Positions 26,051 through 35,359 of a DNA stretch of 64,000 nt are shown here, piece after piece. A model generated the notes under the pieces. The model searched no databases. It saw only the letters and a list, made by a program, of their open reading frames with translations, and was not told the DNA's origin. This stretch comes from Cerina sp048266425. GTDB taxonomy: Bacteria > Bacteroidota > Bacteroidia > Flavobacteriales > Flavobacteriaceae. A program made the translations under genes and the position numbers. Where the stretch lies: the NCBI GenBank assembly GCA_048266425.1, contig JBLWZN010000013.1, positions 1 to 64,000 on the forward strand, in the 5' to 3' direction. Position 1 is the stretch's first letter. Each line of letters starts with the position of its first letter.

Positions 26051-27244
26051 CTAAGCAAAATCCGGTATGTGTTTCTGAATTGCCTCCAATAACCCATTTA
26101 TCCCTTCCTCCCTATTGTAACTGTGAAGGCAGATCCGTAAGCGTTCCATACCTTTCGGTACCGTAGGTGAGAGAATGGGCCGCACATCAAAATTACATTC
26201 CCTAAGGATTTCTGCCAAACGTTTTGCGCTTTCGTTGCTCGGAACAAGGCAGCAGTGAATAGCCGATTGGCTGGGGATAAAAAAACGCTTCAGGTTAAGG
26301 GCTTCAAGTTTCTGGTTCAAATATTCAATGTTTTTATGAAGGGACAAAGTTGTGTTTTGTCCGGACAGATCTGAACCAACAGAGGTGTGTATTGCAGATA
26401 AATGGCCGTATGCTGCCATGACCGTAGCCTGGGAATGCGGTGGCAAGCCTGTGGTATAGATAAAGCTACGGGCAAAATTGACCAAATAAGATTTAAGCGC
26501 CTCACTGCCCAATATTACAGCCCCATGACATCCTATGGCCTTGCCAAAGGTTACAATACGGGCAAACAACGCATCCTCCAAACCAAATTCCTGGGTTCGA
26601 CCTGCCCCGTTGGGGCCAAATACCCCTACGGCATGGGCCTCATCGATTACCAAGCGGCAATCGTTCCTATTGCAAAGCTCGGTTAGGGCGGGCAAGTCCG
26701 GCGAATCGCCATCCATGGAGAAAACGGATTCCGTGACTACAAAAATCACACCGTCCGGGGTTCCGTTATTTTGGCAACGCTTAATGATCGCTTCCAAATT
26801 TTCCAGATCATTGTGCTTAAACTTATAGCTTTTGGCCAGTCCCAATCCGATACCATCCCGTATACTGGCATGGATCAACGCATCATACAGGACCGTATCC
26901 CCCCGTTGGGGCACGGAGGCAAAAAATCCGACGTTGGCATCATACCCCGAATTGAAGACCAAGGCCGCCTCCGAATGGTGAAAACCGGCCAGCATTTCTT
27001 CCAATTCCACGTACAATCCGTTATTACCGGAAAGAAGCCGGGAGCCTGTTGCCCCGTTCTGGAGTAGGTTTCGTTCGGCCAGCAACTGACCAGCAGCCTC
27101 ATAGATCAGGGGGTTCTTGGCAAAACCCAAATAATCATTGGAAGAGAAATCGATCAGATTTTCTGGGAGGGACAAGCTGCGGAGCGCGTTATTTTCCTGT
27201 CTTTCCTTTAATTTTTGTTGTAATTTCTTGGGAAAGTCCGTCAT
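26051..27244 (-). CDS. bioF: 8-amino-7-oxononanoate synthase
   Basis: PLP-dependent alpha-oxoamine synthase that condenses pimeloyl thioester with alanine. Motifs: IDFSSNDYLGFAKNP near residue 33, NGATGSRLLSGN, LVFNSGYDANVGF, VIDEAHAVGVFGPNGAGR (PLP-binding Asp/His) and TFGKAIGCHGA with the PLP lysine. Length 397 is normal for BioF; 2-amino-3-ketobutyrate ligase is a close relative, but the bio neighbours decide. It is the first biotin gene of the minus-strand series. Confidence 0.93.
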   Translation of the reverse strand: MTDFPKKLQQKLKERQENNALRSLSLPENLIDFSSNDYLGFAKNPLIYEAAGQLLAERNLLQNGATGSRLLSGNNGLYVELEEMLAGFHHSEAALVFNSGYDANVGFFASVPQRGDTVLYDALIHASIRDGIGLGLAKSYKFKHNDLENLEAIIKRCQNNGTPDGVIFVVTESVFSMDGDSPDLPALTELCNRNDCRLVIDEAHAVGVFGPNGAGRTQEFGLEDALFARIVTFGKAIGCHGAVILGSEALKSYLVNFARSFIYTTGLPPHSQATVMAAYGHLSAIHTSVGSDLSGQNTTLSLHKNIEYLNQKLEALNLKRFFIPSQSAIHCCLVPSNESAKRLAEILRECNFDVRPILSPTVPKGMERLRICLHSYNREEGINGLLEAIQKHIPDFA

Positions 27245-27389
27245 AGTCTATTGTAATTCTAATCCGCTTACCGAACTCGCTTAAACGGGTTCACTAAAAT
27301 ACCAATAATAAAACGTGCTTGCTCAGTAGCAGTAAAAATAAGCCCGAATTCTTGATTTCACCTCCTTCGGACAAGCGGGCATCTGTTTC

Positions 27390-28766
27390 TTAAACCAAAG
27401 TCCCCCGAATTTCCCGCCTTAAAAAATACCCTGTAACGATGGTCGCCAAAACATCTGAAATAGGAAAAGCAAGCCAAACCCCCAATTCCCCTAAAAAATG
27501 CGGAAGTATTAGAACGAGTGGTATAAAAATGAATCCTTGCCGGCTCAACGTCAACAATAAAGCCGGAACAGCCTTCCCAATAGCCTGAAAATACGCAGCC
27601 CCTATAAGTTGTAAGGCAATTATTGGAGTGGCAGCGAAAACCCACCGCATGGCACCTGGGGTATGTTCCAAAACAAAATTGTTGGTGGCAATTTCAGCTG
27701 AAGTCATATCGGGTCGGTTGCTCAGGAAGAGGGAAGCAATCTCGGCGGGAAAAATCATCAAACCAATAAATACAATGGTGGCCAACAGGGCGGCATAAAG
27801 GATGGCAATATGGATAGATTCACGTACCCTTTGGTATTTTTTAGCTCCATAATTGAATCCGGCAATCGGCAAAAAGCCTTGGGTAATTCCAAAAACAGGA
27901 AAGAGTGCAAACATAAGCACCCGACCAATGATGGCATATACGGCAACCATGGCCTCCCCGCCAAGGCTGTACAAAATGTTGTTCATCAACAAATAAATAA
28001 TACTGATCACTGCCTGCCTCGCCAAGGTAACAAAGCCCAAGGCCCCAATCTCCTTCAAAATGGATCGGTTCAATCCAAGATGGTGAATTCCGATCTTAAG
28101 TTCCGAATTTCTAGAGAGGAAAAAATAAAGTATATACCCAAAACATAGTAAATATCCTATGGTGGTAGCCCAAGCTGCGCCCGCCCTCCCCCAATCGAAG
28201 ACATAGATAAAAAGATAGTCCATCAACAAATTGCCGACCGAGGGGATAATCATGGCAATCATAGCAAATTTTGGCTTTCCCTCGGCACGGATTACCGTGT
28301 TCCCCATCATACAGAGGCCCAAAAACGGAACTCCATATAGGACAATCTTGTAGTAGATTTTTGCAGGTTCAAAAATGGCCCCTTTTCCACCAAAGGCCGG
28401 GATAAGGGTATCAACGTATATTAGCCCCAAAACCACCATGGATATGGTGACCAGCAGGGTCATAGTAATCTGGTTGCCAAAGGTTTTTAACGCCTTTTCG
28501 GAATGTTTAGCTCCCATGGCCCTCGAAATGATACTCGATCCACCGACCCCAATGGCCATTCCAAGGGCACCGATAAAGAAAGAAACGGGAAGAACCACAT
28601 TTATGGCCGCAATGGCAACGGAACCAATCCAATTGCCCACAAAAATTGAATCGACCAAAACATTCAAGGACATGACCAAGATACCTATACCAGCTGGCAC
28701 CGCCTGTCTTATCAGTAGTTTTCCGATAGCTTCAGTGCCCAGTTGTTCCGAGGAAACCTTGGCCAT
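27390..28766 (-). CDS. MATE family efflux transporter
   Basis: A 458-residue integral membrane protein with about twelve hydrophobic helices in two similar halves, as in the MATE/DinF fold. Typical stretches are VPAGIGILVMSLNVLVDSIFVGNWIGS in helix 1 and IGVGGSSIISRAMGAKHSEKA, with the second-half counterpart around PIAGFNYGAKKYQRVRESI. It would export cationic compounds by Na+ or H+ antiport. ATG 28766 shares one base with the hemH stop (TAATG), which indicates coupled translation. A role in porphyrin export is possible but unproven. Confidence 0.87.
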   Translation of the reverse strand: MAKVSSEQLGTEAIGKLLIRQAVPAGIGILVMSLNVLVDSIFVGNWIGSVAIAAINVVLPVSFFIGALGMAIGVGGSSIISRAMGAKHSEKALKTFGNQITMTLLVTISMVVLGLIYVDTLIPAFGGKGAIFEPAKIYYKIVLYGVPFLGLCMMGNTVIRAEGKPKFAMIAMIIPSVGNLLMDYLFIYVFDWGRAGAAWATTIGYLLCFGYILYFFLSRNSELKIGIHHLGLNRSILKEIGALGFVTLARQAVISIIYLLMNNILYSLGGEAMVAVYAIIGRVLMFALFPVFGITQGFLPIAGFNYGAKKYQRVRESIHIAILYAALLATIVFIGLMIFPAEIASLFLSNRPDMTSAEIATNNFVLEHTPGAMRWVFAATPIIALQLIGAAYFQAIGKAVPALLLTLSRQGFIFIPLVLILPHFLGELGVWLAFPISDVLATIVTGYFLRREIRGTLV

Positions 28767-29830
28767 TACATCGGCAAGATTTCCTTGGTTTCCCAGTCCT
28801 TGATCCACTGGGCCATAACGTTTACCCACGGTTTGTAATCGTTCAAACACGGGATATGGGTATAGGCTTCCCCTCCGGCTTCCTGAAATTGTTTTTTACC
28901 CTCCATGGCAATTTCCTCCAAGGTTTCCAGGCAGTCCGATACAAAGGCAGGAGTGATGACCGCCAAACGTCTGACTCCTTCTTTTGGGAACCGTTCCAGC
29001 TCAAAGTCGGTATAGGGCTTTAACCACGGGTCATTCGGCAAACGGGATTGGAAGGAGTTGCTCACCTCGTCCTCGGACAGTCCAAGTTCCTTAATTACTC
29101 GTTTTGTAGTATCAAAACACTGATGTCGGTAACAGGTATTGTGTGCAACGGAATTCGTTTCACAACACTGGTCATTAATCTTGCAATGGAATTTAGTTGG
29201 GTCGGATTTTCTAATGTGCCGTTCCGGGATCCCGTGGTACGAAAACAGGATATGATCATAATCAAAATCCTTCAAACCCTCTGCTATTCTGTTCGAAAGC
29301 ACCTTTATATAGTCCTCGTTCCTATAAAACGGGGGGAGTGTGGTAATCCGCATTCCAGGGAAATGGGCTTCCTGATCTTCCATGGTCTTTACCACTACCG
29401 TTTCATAGGAAGACATAGCGTAGTGTGGATAAAGGGGAATAAGGAGCACATCGTCCACTCCTTTGTCATGGAGTTCCTGTAAGGCCCCCTTGATGGGCAT
29501 GGAACCATACCGCATCCCCAAGGCCACCGGAATATCCAATTTTTCGGCTACTTTGTCCTGAAAGCGTTCTGAAATAACAACTAGGGGAGAACCCTCATCC
29601 CACCAGATCTTTTGGTAGGCCTGGGCCGATTTCTTGGGCCGGGTCTGCAGTATAATCCCCCTCACAATAATATTTCGCAGCCAAAGAGGTACGTCAATAA
29701 CCCTTTCATCCATCAAAAATTCATCCAAATACGGCTTTAGGTCTTTGGGGGTTGGACTGTCCGGAGAGCCCAAGTTTACTAATAATACTCCTTTCACGTC
29801 TGATAATTTTAGCGACTGTAAAAATACCAT
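28766..29830 (-). CDS. hemH: Ferrochelatase
   Basis: Last or near-last enzyme of heme synthesis, inserting iron into a porphyrin. Marks: GVLLVNLGSPDSPTPKDL near residue 14, ILFSYHGIPERHIRKSD with the catalytic histidine, and VITPAFVSDCLETLEEI with the conserved glutamates. Residues about 215-240 carry five cysteines (HCKINDQCCETNS...CYRHQC), a cluster of the type shown to bind [2Fe-2S] in some bacterial ferrochelatases. ATG 29830 gives an 11-residue extension; GTG 29797 would begin exactly at the family start and is an alternative. Confidence 0.94.
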   Translation of the reverse strand: MVFLQSLKLSDVKGVLLVNLGSPDSPTPKDLKPYLDEFLMDERVIDVPLWLRNIIVRGIILQTRPKKSAQAYQKIWWDEGSPLVVISERFQDKVAEKLDIPVALGMRYGSMPIKGALQELHDKGVDDVLLIPLYPHYAMSSYETVVVKTMEDQEAHFPGMRITTLPPFYRNEDYIKVLSNRIAEGLKDFDYDHILFSYHGIPERHIRKSDPTKFHCKINDQCCETNSVAHNTCYRHQCFDTTKRVIKELGLSEDEVSNSFQSRLPNDPWLKPYTDFELERFPKEGVRRLAVITPAFVSDCLETLEEIAMEGKKQFQEAGGEAYTHIPCLNDYKPWVNVMAQWIKDWETKEILPM

Positions 29831-29988
29831 TTGTAGACGAACTTACCGTAAAACCCTAGTAATTCTTTAGCTTTTCAGTATTTTCTGGCAATTTAACGGC
29901 ATTCCAAATATTCACGCATTGAACTCCTCATGAGTTTTTCTTTATAACATACAATAAATACCTATTTTTGGGAAAATAAACGGCTCAT

Positions 29989-30834
29989 ATGAGAGAAATT
30001 GCATGTTTGGTACTTTTTCTAATGACAGGCATCTCCTTTTCCCAGAATGTGGTCTGCTCGCTACAAGACAAAGAGGCCTTTGAGAAAAAGATAGACCAAA
30101 TCCAGGGGCTGAAAAGTGAGGATTTTGGCCGGACCATGGTGTCGGTAGGCAAATCCTTTTTAGGGGTTCCCTACGTAGCCAAAACCTTGGAGGTGGGCGA
30201 AACAGAATCCTTGGTAGTTAATCTGCACGGCTTGGATTGCACCACGTTTGTTGAGAATGTCCTTGCTTTTAGCTTGATGCTCGAACGCGGTAAAAAAGAT
30301 TTTGATACCTACACCAAGCTTCTGGAAGAAATCCGTTACCAGGATGGAAAGCTGGATGGCTATGCCTCCCGTTTGCACTATTTTTCGGAATGGATCGCCA
30401 ATAATGAAGCTAAAGGTCTTCTCAAAAATGTCACAAAGGAGATCGGAGGGGTTCCAATAACCAAGGATATCAATTTTATGAGTACCCACAGGGACTTATA
30501 CCCCTTTTTAAAGAATACGGACAATTTTAAAAAAATCCAGGCCTCCGAAGCGGAGCTCAATAACAAACCGTTGTATTTCTTGCCACAGGACAAAATTGCT
30601 ACTAAGGAACAGCTGATCCACTCCGGCGATATCATTGCTTTGACCACTTCTATCGAGGGATTGGATATTACCCATACCGGAATCGCAACCCGGGAAGCCG
30701 ATGGACGCATTCACCTGTTACATGCGTCAACCGGTTCTATGGAAGTGGAGGTTTCCGAACTACCCTTGGCCGATTATCTTAAGAAAATTAAAAAGAATAC
30801 GGGAATTATGGTTGCCAGGCCTTTGGCCAAGTAA
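29989..30834 (+). CDS. DUF1460 exported protein, NlpC/P60-like amidase
   Basis: A 281-residue protein with signal peptide (ACLVLFLMTGISFSQ). DUF1460 proteins adopt an NlpC/P60-like cysteine peptidase fold and are considered N-acetylmuramoyl-L-alanine amidase-like. The nucleophile lies in LDCTTFVENV (residues about 82-91), preceded by FLGVPYVAKTLE, and the histidine in DITHTGIA. It is probably periplasmic and acts on cell wall material. Single gene, divergent from hemH. Confidence 0.8.
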   Translation: MREIACLVLFLMTGISFSQNVVCSLQDKEAFEKKIDQIQGLKSEDFGRTMVSVGKSFLGVPYVAKTLEVGETESLVVNLHGLDCTTFVENVLAFSLMLERGKKDFDTYTKLLEEIRYQDGKLDGYASRLHYFSEWIANNEAKGLLKNVTKEIGGVPITKDINFMSTHRDLYPFLKNTDNFKKIQASEAELNNKPLYFLPQDKIATKEQLIHSGDIIALTTSIEGLDITHTGIATREADGRIHLLHASTGSMEVEVSELPLADYLKKIKKNTGIMVARPLAK

Positions 30835-31279
30835 CCGCAAAAGGGGGAACTCCCACTCAGACGCATACATTAGTGTTTATATTTCTTCTTCCCCCCTTGG
30901 AAAGGTCGGGAGGATAATTTTTTCTCCAAATTGTTTATTATTTTTCTGGACACAGGAAAACTGACCCAGTAGTCGGTTTTTGGGTACGCGGAATAACGGC
31001 TTTAGGGTGACCTGAAGTTGAGGGCAACAAAATTATCGACCATTGGTCATTGTTGTTAAGAAATATCGTCATTTGAAAGATAAACCAACCCAACGGTCGG
31101 TTAACACTAAGCCGTCATCGGCAAAAGTTTAATGCTAATCTGGCAAATCGCTGTAGGCAAATCGCTATGCGTAGATCGATTCACGCTTTTTATAGCGTAC
31201 AGGGTATGGCGCAAGGCGGACTGCACATCAAACCCATGTCTTCGTTTAAAGGTGATGGATTTTTCGCTGGAAAGTTTTA
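30835..31279. other. Gene-free region with degenerate repeats
   Basis: About 445 bases with no credible gene. It includes a weak family-A-like repeat (TTCCCCCCTTGG...GGGAGG near 30889-30913), two related segments with TCGGTT (near 30973 and 31096), and a tandem duplication of GGCAAATCGCT (about 31141-31166). It could be the debris of a lost gene or element. Confidence 0.4.
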
Positions 31280-31759
31280 TTAAAACAGGGCGGTTTGTTT
31301 TACGGGACTTTCATGTTCCAACAACCATTTTTTGCGATGTAGGCCCCCTGCATAACCGGTGAGGGAACCATCACTACCTATCACCCTGTGACAGGGCACA
31401 ACGATCCACAAGGGATTTTGACCGTTCGCCGCGGCGACGGCCCGAATGGCCTTGACATCTCCCAGTTTTTTAGAAAGTTCCAGATAGGATATTGTTTTTC
31501 CGTAGGGAATCTGTTGCAGTTCTTCCCAAACCCTTTTTTGAAAATCTGTTCCCGTTGGATTAAGGGTTAGGCTAAACGTCTTTCTTTCCCCCTCAAAGTA
31601 TTCCCGGAGTTGGTAGACGGCATCTTCAAGTAACTCTGGAATTACTGTGGTAGGTGCCTCATCCGTATCCAAAACCGAAACGGATGTCAGGCCGTTTTCA
31701 TCGCCCTCTAGTTTTGCGATCCCCAAGGGTGTTTTAATGTAGGCTTGTTCCAAGTTCAT
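31280..31759 (-). CDS. ogt: Methylated-DNA-protein-cysteine methyltransferase
   Basis: Suicide repair of O6-alkylguanine. The active-site motif PCHRVIGSDGSLTGYAGGL is intact (cysteine near residue 122), with the helix-turn-helix RVWEELQQIPYGKTISY before it and the arginine finger region VRAVAAANGQNP-like (AIRAVAAANGQNP). At 159 residues it is the Ogt-type short form, not Ada. It overlaps the upstream CNNM gene by four bases. Confidence 0.93.
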   Translation of the reverse strand: MNLEQAYIKTPLGIAKLEGDENGLTSVSVLDTDEAPTTVIPELLEDAVYQLREYFEGERKTFSLTLNPTGTDFQKRVWEELQQIPYGKTISYLELSKKLGDVKAIRAVAAANGQNPLWIVVPCHRVIGSDGSLTGYAGGLHRKKWLLEHESPVKQTALF

Positions 31760-32874
31760 TTTACCCCGTCTTTATCAATAATTCCCAATCGTTCCGCTCG
31801 GGATTGCCAATTGCGCCTAGCCAACAGTTGAAGATTTTCAGTGGCATCGCTTTCGTCAACAATTTCGAGTCCCAATAGCGTTTCGATCACGTCTTCCATG
31901 GTAACCAGTCCGCTTATGGTCCCATATTCGTCCACCACCATGGCGATATGATTTTTTTGGGCCAATAGAAGTTCAAATAGCTCTGGGATAGCCATGGTCC
32001 GGTCCACAAAAAGAATTGGTCTTTTGATCGAGGATAGGGTTGTACCCCCATTTTCTTGAATGATACTTTCCAAGATCTCGTCCTTAAGTACAAAACCTGT
32101 AACATCGTCTTCCTTATCCTTAAACACAGGGATCCTGGAGAATCGCATTCTAGGATTGGATTCGGAAAATTCCTTTAGGGTCAATTTCTCCGAAGCGATC
32201 TTCATTACCGTTCGGGGCGTCATGATATTTTGAACCTGGACTTGATCAAACTTTATTAGGTTTTGGATTATCGTGGATTCCGATTCCTGAAAAACCCCCT
32301 CTTCCAGGGCGATATCCGTCATGGTTGTAAAGTCCTCCCGGCTCATAATATTTACATCCCCAGCTTTCTTTCCGATAAGCTTTGTAAAAACTTGCAATAG
32401 CCATAGAATTCCAGTCCACTTTAAGGCCCATATCATGACATTGAGGGTCCTGGTTGTAAATCGGGCCAGTTTTTTCCAGTAAATGGCACCTAAGGTCTTT
32501 GGAATTATTTCCGATGCAATCAGAATCAACAGGGTCATCAGGGCAGATACGACTCCCACCATCATGTCTTCGGAAAAATGAAAACCAAAAATCTTTCTTT
32601 GGGCACTTCCGTATAGTTCCAGATAGGCGACCTTGGCTTGGACTCCCACCAAAATTGCGCCTACCGTATGTGCTACGGTATTAAGGGTTAGGATGGCGAT
32701 CAGCGGTCGGTCCACATCCTTCTTTAGCATTTCCAGTTTCACGGCATATGCCCTTCCCTCCTGTTTCTTAAGGCTGACGAAGGTAGGTGTGACACTAAGC
32801 AAAACAGCCTCCAAAATGGAGCATAAAAAGGAAAAAAAGATAGAAACAAAAGCGTAAAAAAGCAGTAGGCCCAT
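31756..32874 (-). CDS. CNNM/CBS domain transporter-like protein (hemolysin C family)
   Basis: A 372-residue protein with a CNNM membrane domain (three or four hydrophobic segments up to about residue 165, including SEIIPKTLGAIYWKK). Two CBS domains follow (VQNIMTPRTVMKIASEK near 215 and KNHIAMVVDEYGTISGLVTMEDVIETLLG near 310). Family members are linked to Mg2+/Co2+ efflux; the hemolysin label is historical. The C-terminal CorC_HlyC domain is absent, so this is a short form. Confidence 0.87.
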   Translation of the reverse strand: MGLLLFYAFVSIFFSFLCSILEAVLLSVTPTFVSLKKQEGRAYAVKLEMLKKDVDRPLIAILTLNTVAHTVGAILVGVQAKVAYLELYGSAQRKIFGFHFSEDMMVGVVSALMTLLILIASEIIPKTLGAIYWKKLARFTTRTLNVMIWALKWTGILWLLQVFTKLIGKKAGDVNIMSREDFTTMTDIALEEGVFQESESTIIQNLIKFDQVQVQNIMTPRTVMKIASEKLTLKEFSESNPRMRFSRIPVFKDKEDDVTGFVLKDEILESIIQENGGTTLSSIKRPILFVDRTMAIPELFELLLAQKNHIAMVVDEYGTISGLVTMEDVIETLLGLEIVDESDATENLQLLARRNWQSRAERLGIIDKDGVK

Positions 32875-32931
32875 AAAAAGGTAAAACGAGTTCTTTAAAA
32901 ACTAAGATAACAATATTAATGGACTTTGGCC

Positions 32932-34782
32932 TTATTGGGATATTTGGGCCTTATAAAAGACCTCTTGCAATCGGGGCCTAATATTTAACTTGTAAATATT
33001 ACTATTCGCCCGGGTTGGATACACCCTGTTGGATAGAAATATAAATACCAATTGGTTTTTAGGGTCCGCCCAAACAAAGGTACCGGTAAAACCACTGTGT
33101 CCAAAGCTTTCGGGACTCACCTCGGGTGCGGGATACGCCTCGGAGAGCGGTAATTCGGCGTTGTTCAACAAGGGTTTGTCAAATCCCAAGCCACGGCGGT
33201 TGTCGTTTTCAGGATATTGCACTTTGGTAAACTCCTTTACGGTAGTATCATAAAAATAGCGTTTGCCCCCATAGATTCCGTTTTGCATATACATTTGCAT
33301 CATTTTGGCAAGGTCATTGGCGGTAGCAAAAAGTCCCGCATTCCCAGAAATCCCCCCCAACAGGGCCGCGTTCTCGTCGTGCACCCAACCTTGGGTCAAC
33401 GTTTTCCTGAACAGGGTATCTTTCTCCGTAGGTACTATTGTGTTTGGAAAGTGTTTGGTCTCCGGTTTAAAACCCAGGGTATAGGATCCCAAGGGACCAT
33501 AAAATTCCTCCTGAAGATACTCAGGATACGGTATGCCTGTCAGTTCCGTTATCAACTCGGGAAAAATTAGGAAAGAGGTACCGGAATAGAGATATTTCTT
33601 TTCTTCCAATACCTTTGATCGCTTGATCTTACGGTACATATAATGATTAAAGCGATTCTTTATAAAAATGCTGTCATAGGCCTGTGCCTCAAACCGGGAA
33701 GATGGGTGGTTATGGACAAATCGCTTTTTAATCCTGCCATTCTTTTTAAAGACATCGTTCAAAAAAACAAAATAAGGGTTCAACCCTGCCTGATGGGCCA
33801 ATATTTCCCTTAAGGTCAGGTCCTTTTTATCTTTCTTGTGCCGCCAAGATTTCCAATAGGTACTAAACGGGACATCCAAATTTAATTTACCATTTTCATA
33901 TAGTTTCATCAAGGCAGGTAATGCTCCAATTACCTTGGTTACAGAGGCCAGATCATAAAGATCGTCCGTTTCAACGGGCACAAGGCTATCATAGGTTAAA
34001 TAACCATAAGACCTGTTAAAGATTACCTTATTATCCTTGGCCACAAGCAAGGTCGCACCGGGAAAGGAATGCTCCCCAATGGCATAGGACATAATGGAAT
34101 CTACCTTGGAGTCTATATAACGGGAATCCATCCCTACCTCTTCCGGGATGGTATATTTAAGCCTGATCTGATTTAGGGTTTTTAGGCCATCACCGATTTT
34201 AAACCCTATCGGTATATCCTTGGGGAGTTCCCCCTTGGCGGCAAACCCTCCAAAAATCAATTGGGCCGCATACTCTTGGGACAACACTTTAGAGTCCGGT
34301 GCGTAAATAATGGATTTCACAGCTGAAAGGGATTTGTTCGAACTAGTCCCCGGACCATCAAAATAAACGAGAATAAGATTGTTCAATTGGAGCAAAGAAG
34401 GCAGAAGGTGGTCGTCTTCGCCAGATCGAAATGCAAAAATCACCTCATCAAAAAAAGCAAGGGATTTGGCAATATTTGGGTCTTGTAAATCCGCAGGGGC
34501 AAAATGGGAAATTTGCGAGTAATTGTCCAGCATTTTACCCATGGGATTATCCTTGGGTAGGGCTGAAACAAATGCAATCTTGGATTGGTCCAGATTTTTT
34601 ACGGGAATGACATCGCCATCATTTCTCAACAAGACAATGTTCCTTTCGGTCTCGTTCCGCAATTGAAGTTCCAGATCAGGGGCAGGGATTTTTGTTTCCT
34701 GGCCCTGGGCGTATTGAATACCAATGAAAAGATAGAGAATCTGACAGGTGAGGAAGAATAATATTTTGTTAACGGCTACCAT
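32932..34782 (-). CDS. GH3 C-terminal remnant fused to a serine hydrolase (beta-lactamase family)
   Basis: A 616-residue exported protein. After the signal peptide, residues 38-215 resemble the C-terminal domain of family-3 glycoside hydrolases (RNIVLLRNDGDVIPVKNLDQ, KIAFVSALP, LVYFDGPG), but the catalytic GH3 TIM barrel is missing. Residues 225-610 are a beta-lactamase-like serine hydrolase with SVTK as SxxK, YSGT as the YxN equivalent, and HSGFTGT. Bacteroidota encode proteins of about 1000 residues with GH3 barrel, this domain and the serine hydrolase; here the barrel is gone while the signal peptide is kept. A role in peptidoglycan recycling is inferred. Confidence 0.8.
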   Translation of the reverse strand: MVAVNKILFFLTCQILYLFIGIQYAQGQETKIPAPDLELQLRNETERNIVLLRNDGDVIPVKNLDQSKIAFVSALPKDNPMGKMLDNYSQISHFAPADLQDPNIAKSLAFFDEVIFAFRSGEDDHLLPSLLQLNNLILVYFDGPGTSSNKSLSAVKSIIYAPDSKVLSQEYAAQLIFGGFAAKGELPKDIPIGFKIGDGLKTLNQIRLKYTIPEEVGMDSRYIDSKVDSIMSYAIGEHSFPGATLLVAKDNKVIFNRSYGYLTYDSLVPVETDDLYDLASVTKVIGALPALMKLYENGKLNLDVPFSTYWKSWRHKKDKKDLTLREILAHQAGLNPYFVFLNDVFKKNGRIKKRFVHNHPSSRFEAQAYDSIFIKNRFNHYMYRKIKRSKVLEEKKYLYSGTSFLIFPELITELTGIPYPEYLQEEFYGPLGSYTLGFKPETKHFPNTIVPTEKDTLFRKTLTQGWVHDENAALLGGISGNAGLFATANDLAKMMQMYMQNGIYGGKRYFYDTTVKEFTKVQYPENDNRRGLGFDKPLLNNAELPLSEAYPAPEVSPESFGHSGFTGTFVWADPKNQLVFIFLSNRVYPTRANSNIYKLNIRPRLQEVFYKAQISQ

Positions 34783-35288
34783 CCTATATATTTTGGGGGT
34801 TCTATACTATTGAGATTTAGATATACGATCAGTTGGCCCCTGTGGTGGGTCACATGGTCTTGCATGAGGTTTAGAATCTGCAGTTTCGTTTTCGTTCCCT
34901 TAAAAAAATCAACTTCTTGGGACAGGTCGTCCGGATTTACATCAGTAATAATCTGGGCGACCTTATCGAATGACATGGTTAGGGTTTGGATGATAGTATC
35001 CTTGTCCTTCTGGGCAGAAACCGTATTGTTTTCGGGATTGGGAGGGTCGGTAAAATATGCATTTCCCAACCAAAGCATATTTTCACGAATATGGATCAAC
35101 TGTTCGCCAAAGGTCATCTCCCTTTCGGTTGGCCGATATCCATATTTTTCTTCGGGCATGGCCTCAGCCACCGCTATAAGATAGTTTTTGGAGTTTTCCC
35201 ATTTTTCTTGAAAGCTTGAAAGCACAAGATTTTGGGCCGTAATGTTCATGGATAAAAGCCCAATAAATATGAAAAAGGGTGATTTCAT
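34776..35288 (-). CDS. Exported DinB-like protein
   Basis: A 170-residue DinB/YfiT four-helix-bundle protein with an unusual signal peptide (FFIFIGLLSMNITAQ). Metal ligands seem present: H in FGEQLIHIREN, and HVTHHRGQLIVYL near residue 148. DinB proteins often act as thiol-dependent transferases with a bound metal; the exported forms are common in Bacteroidota and uncharacterised. ATG 35288 is preferred over TTG two codons upstream. It overlaps the next gene by seven bases. Confidence 0.78.
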   Translation of the reverse strand: MKSPFFIFIGLLSMNITAQNLVLSSFQEKWENSKNYLIAVAEAMPEEKYGYRPTEREMTFGEQLIHIRENMLWLGNAYFTDPPNPENNTVSAQKDKDTIIQTLTMSFDKVAQIITDVNPDDLSQEVDFFKGTKTKLQILNLMQDHVTHHRGQLIVYLNLNSIEPPKYIGW

Positions 35289-35359
35289 TGTCAATTTTAC
35301 GATTCTGTTTTAAAAATACGACAATACCGCTAAAATGAACAGACCCGAAAAAAAATTTG

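Noticed and set aside
31132..31362. Open frame upstream of and overlapping the 3' end of ogt on the plus strand
   Set aside because: Its second half is antisense to the Ogt C-terminus and the first half has no recognisable pattern.
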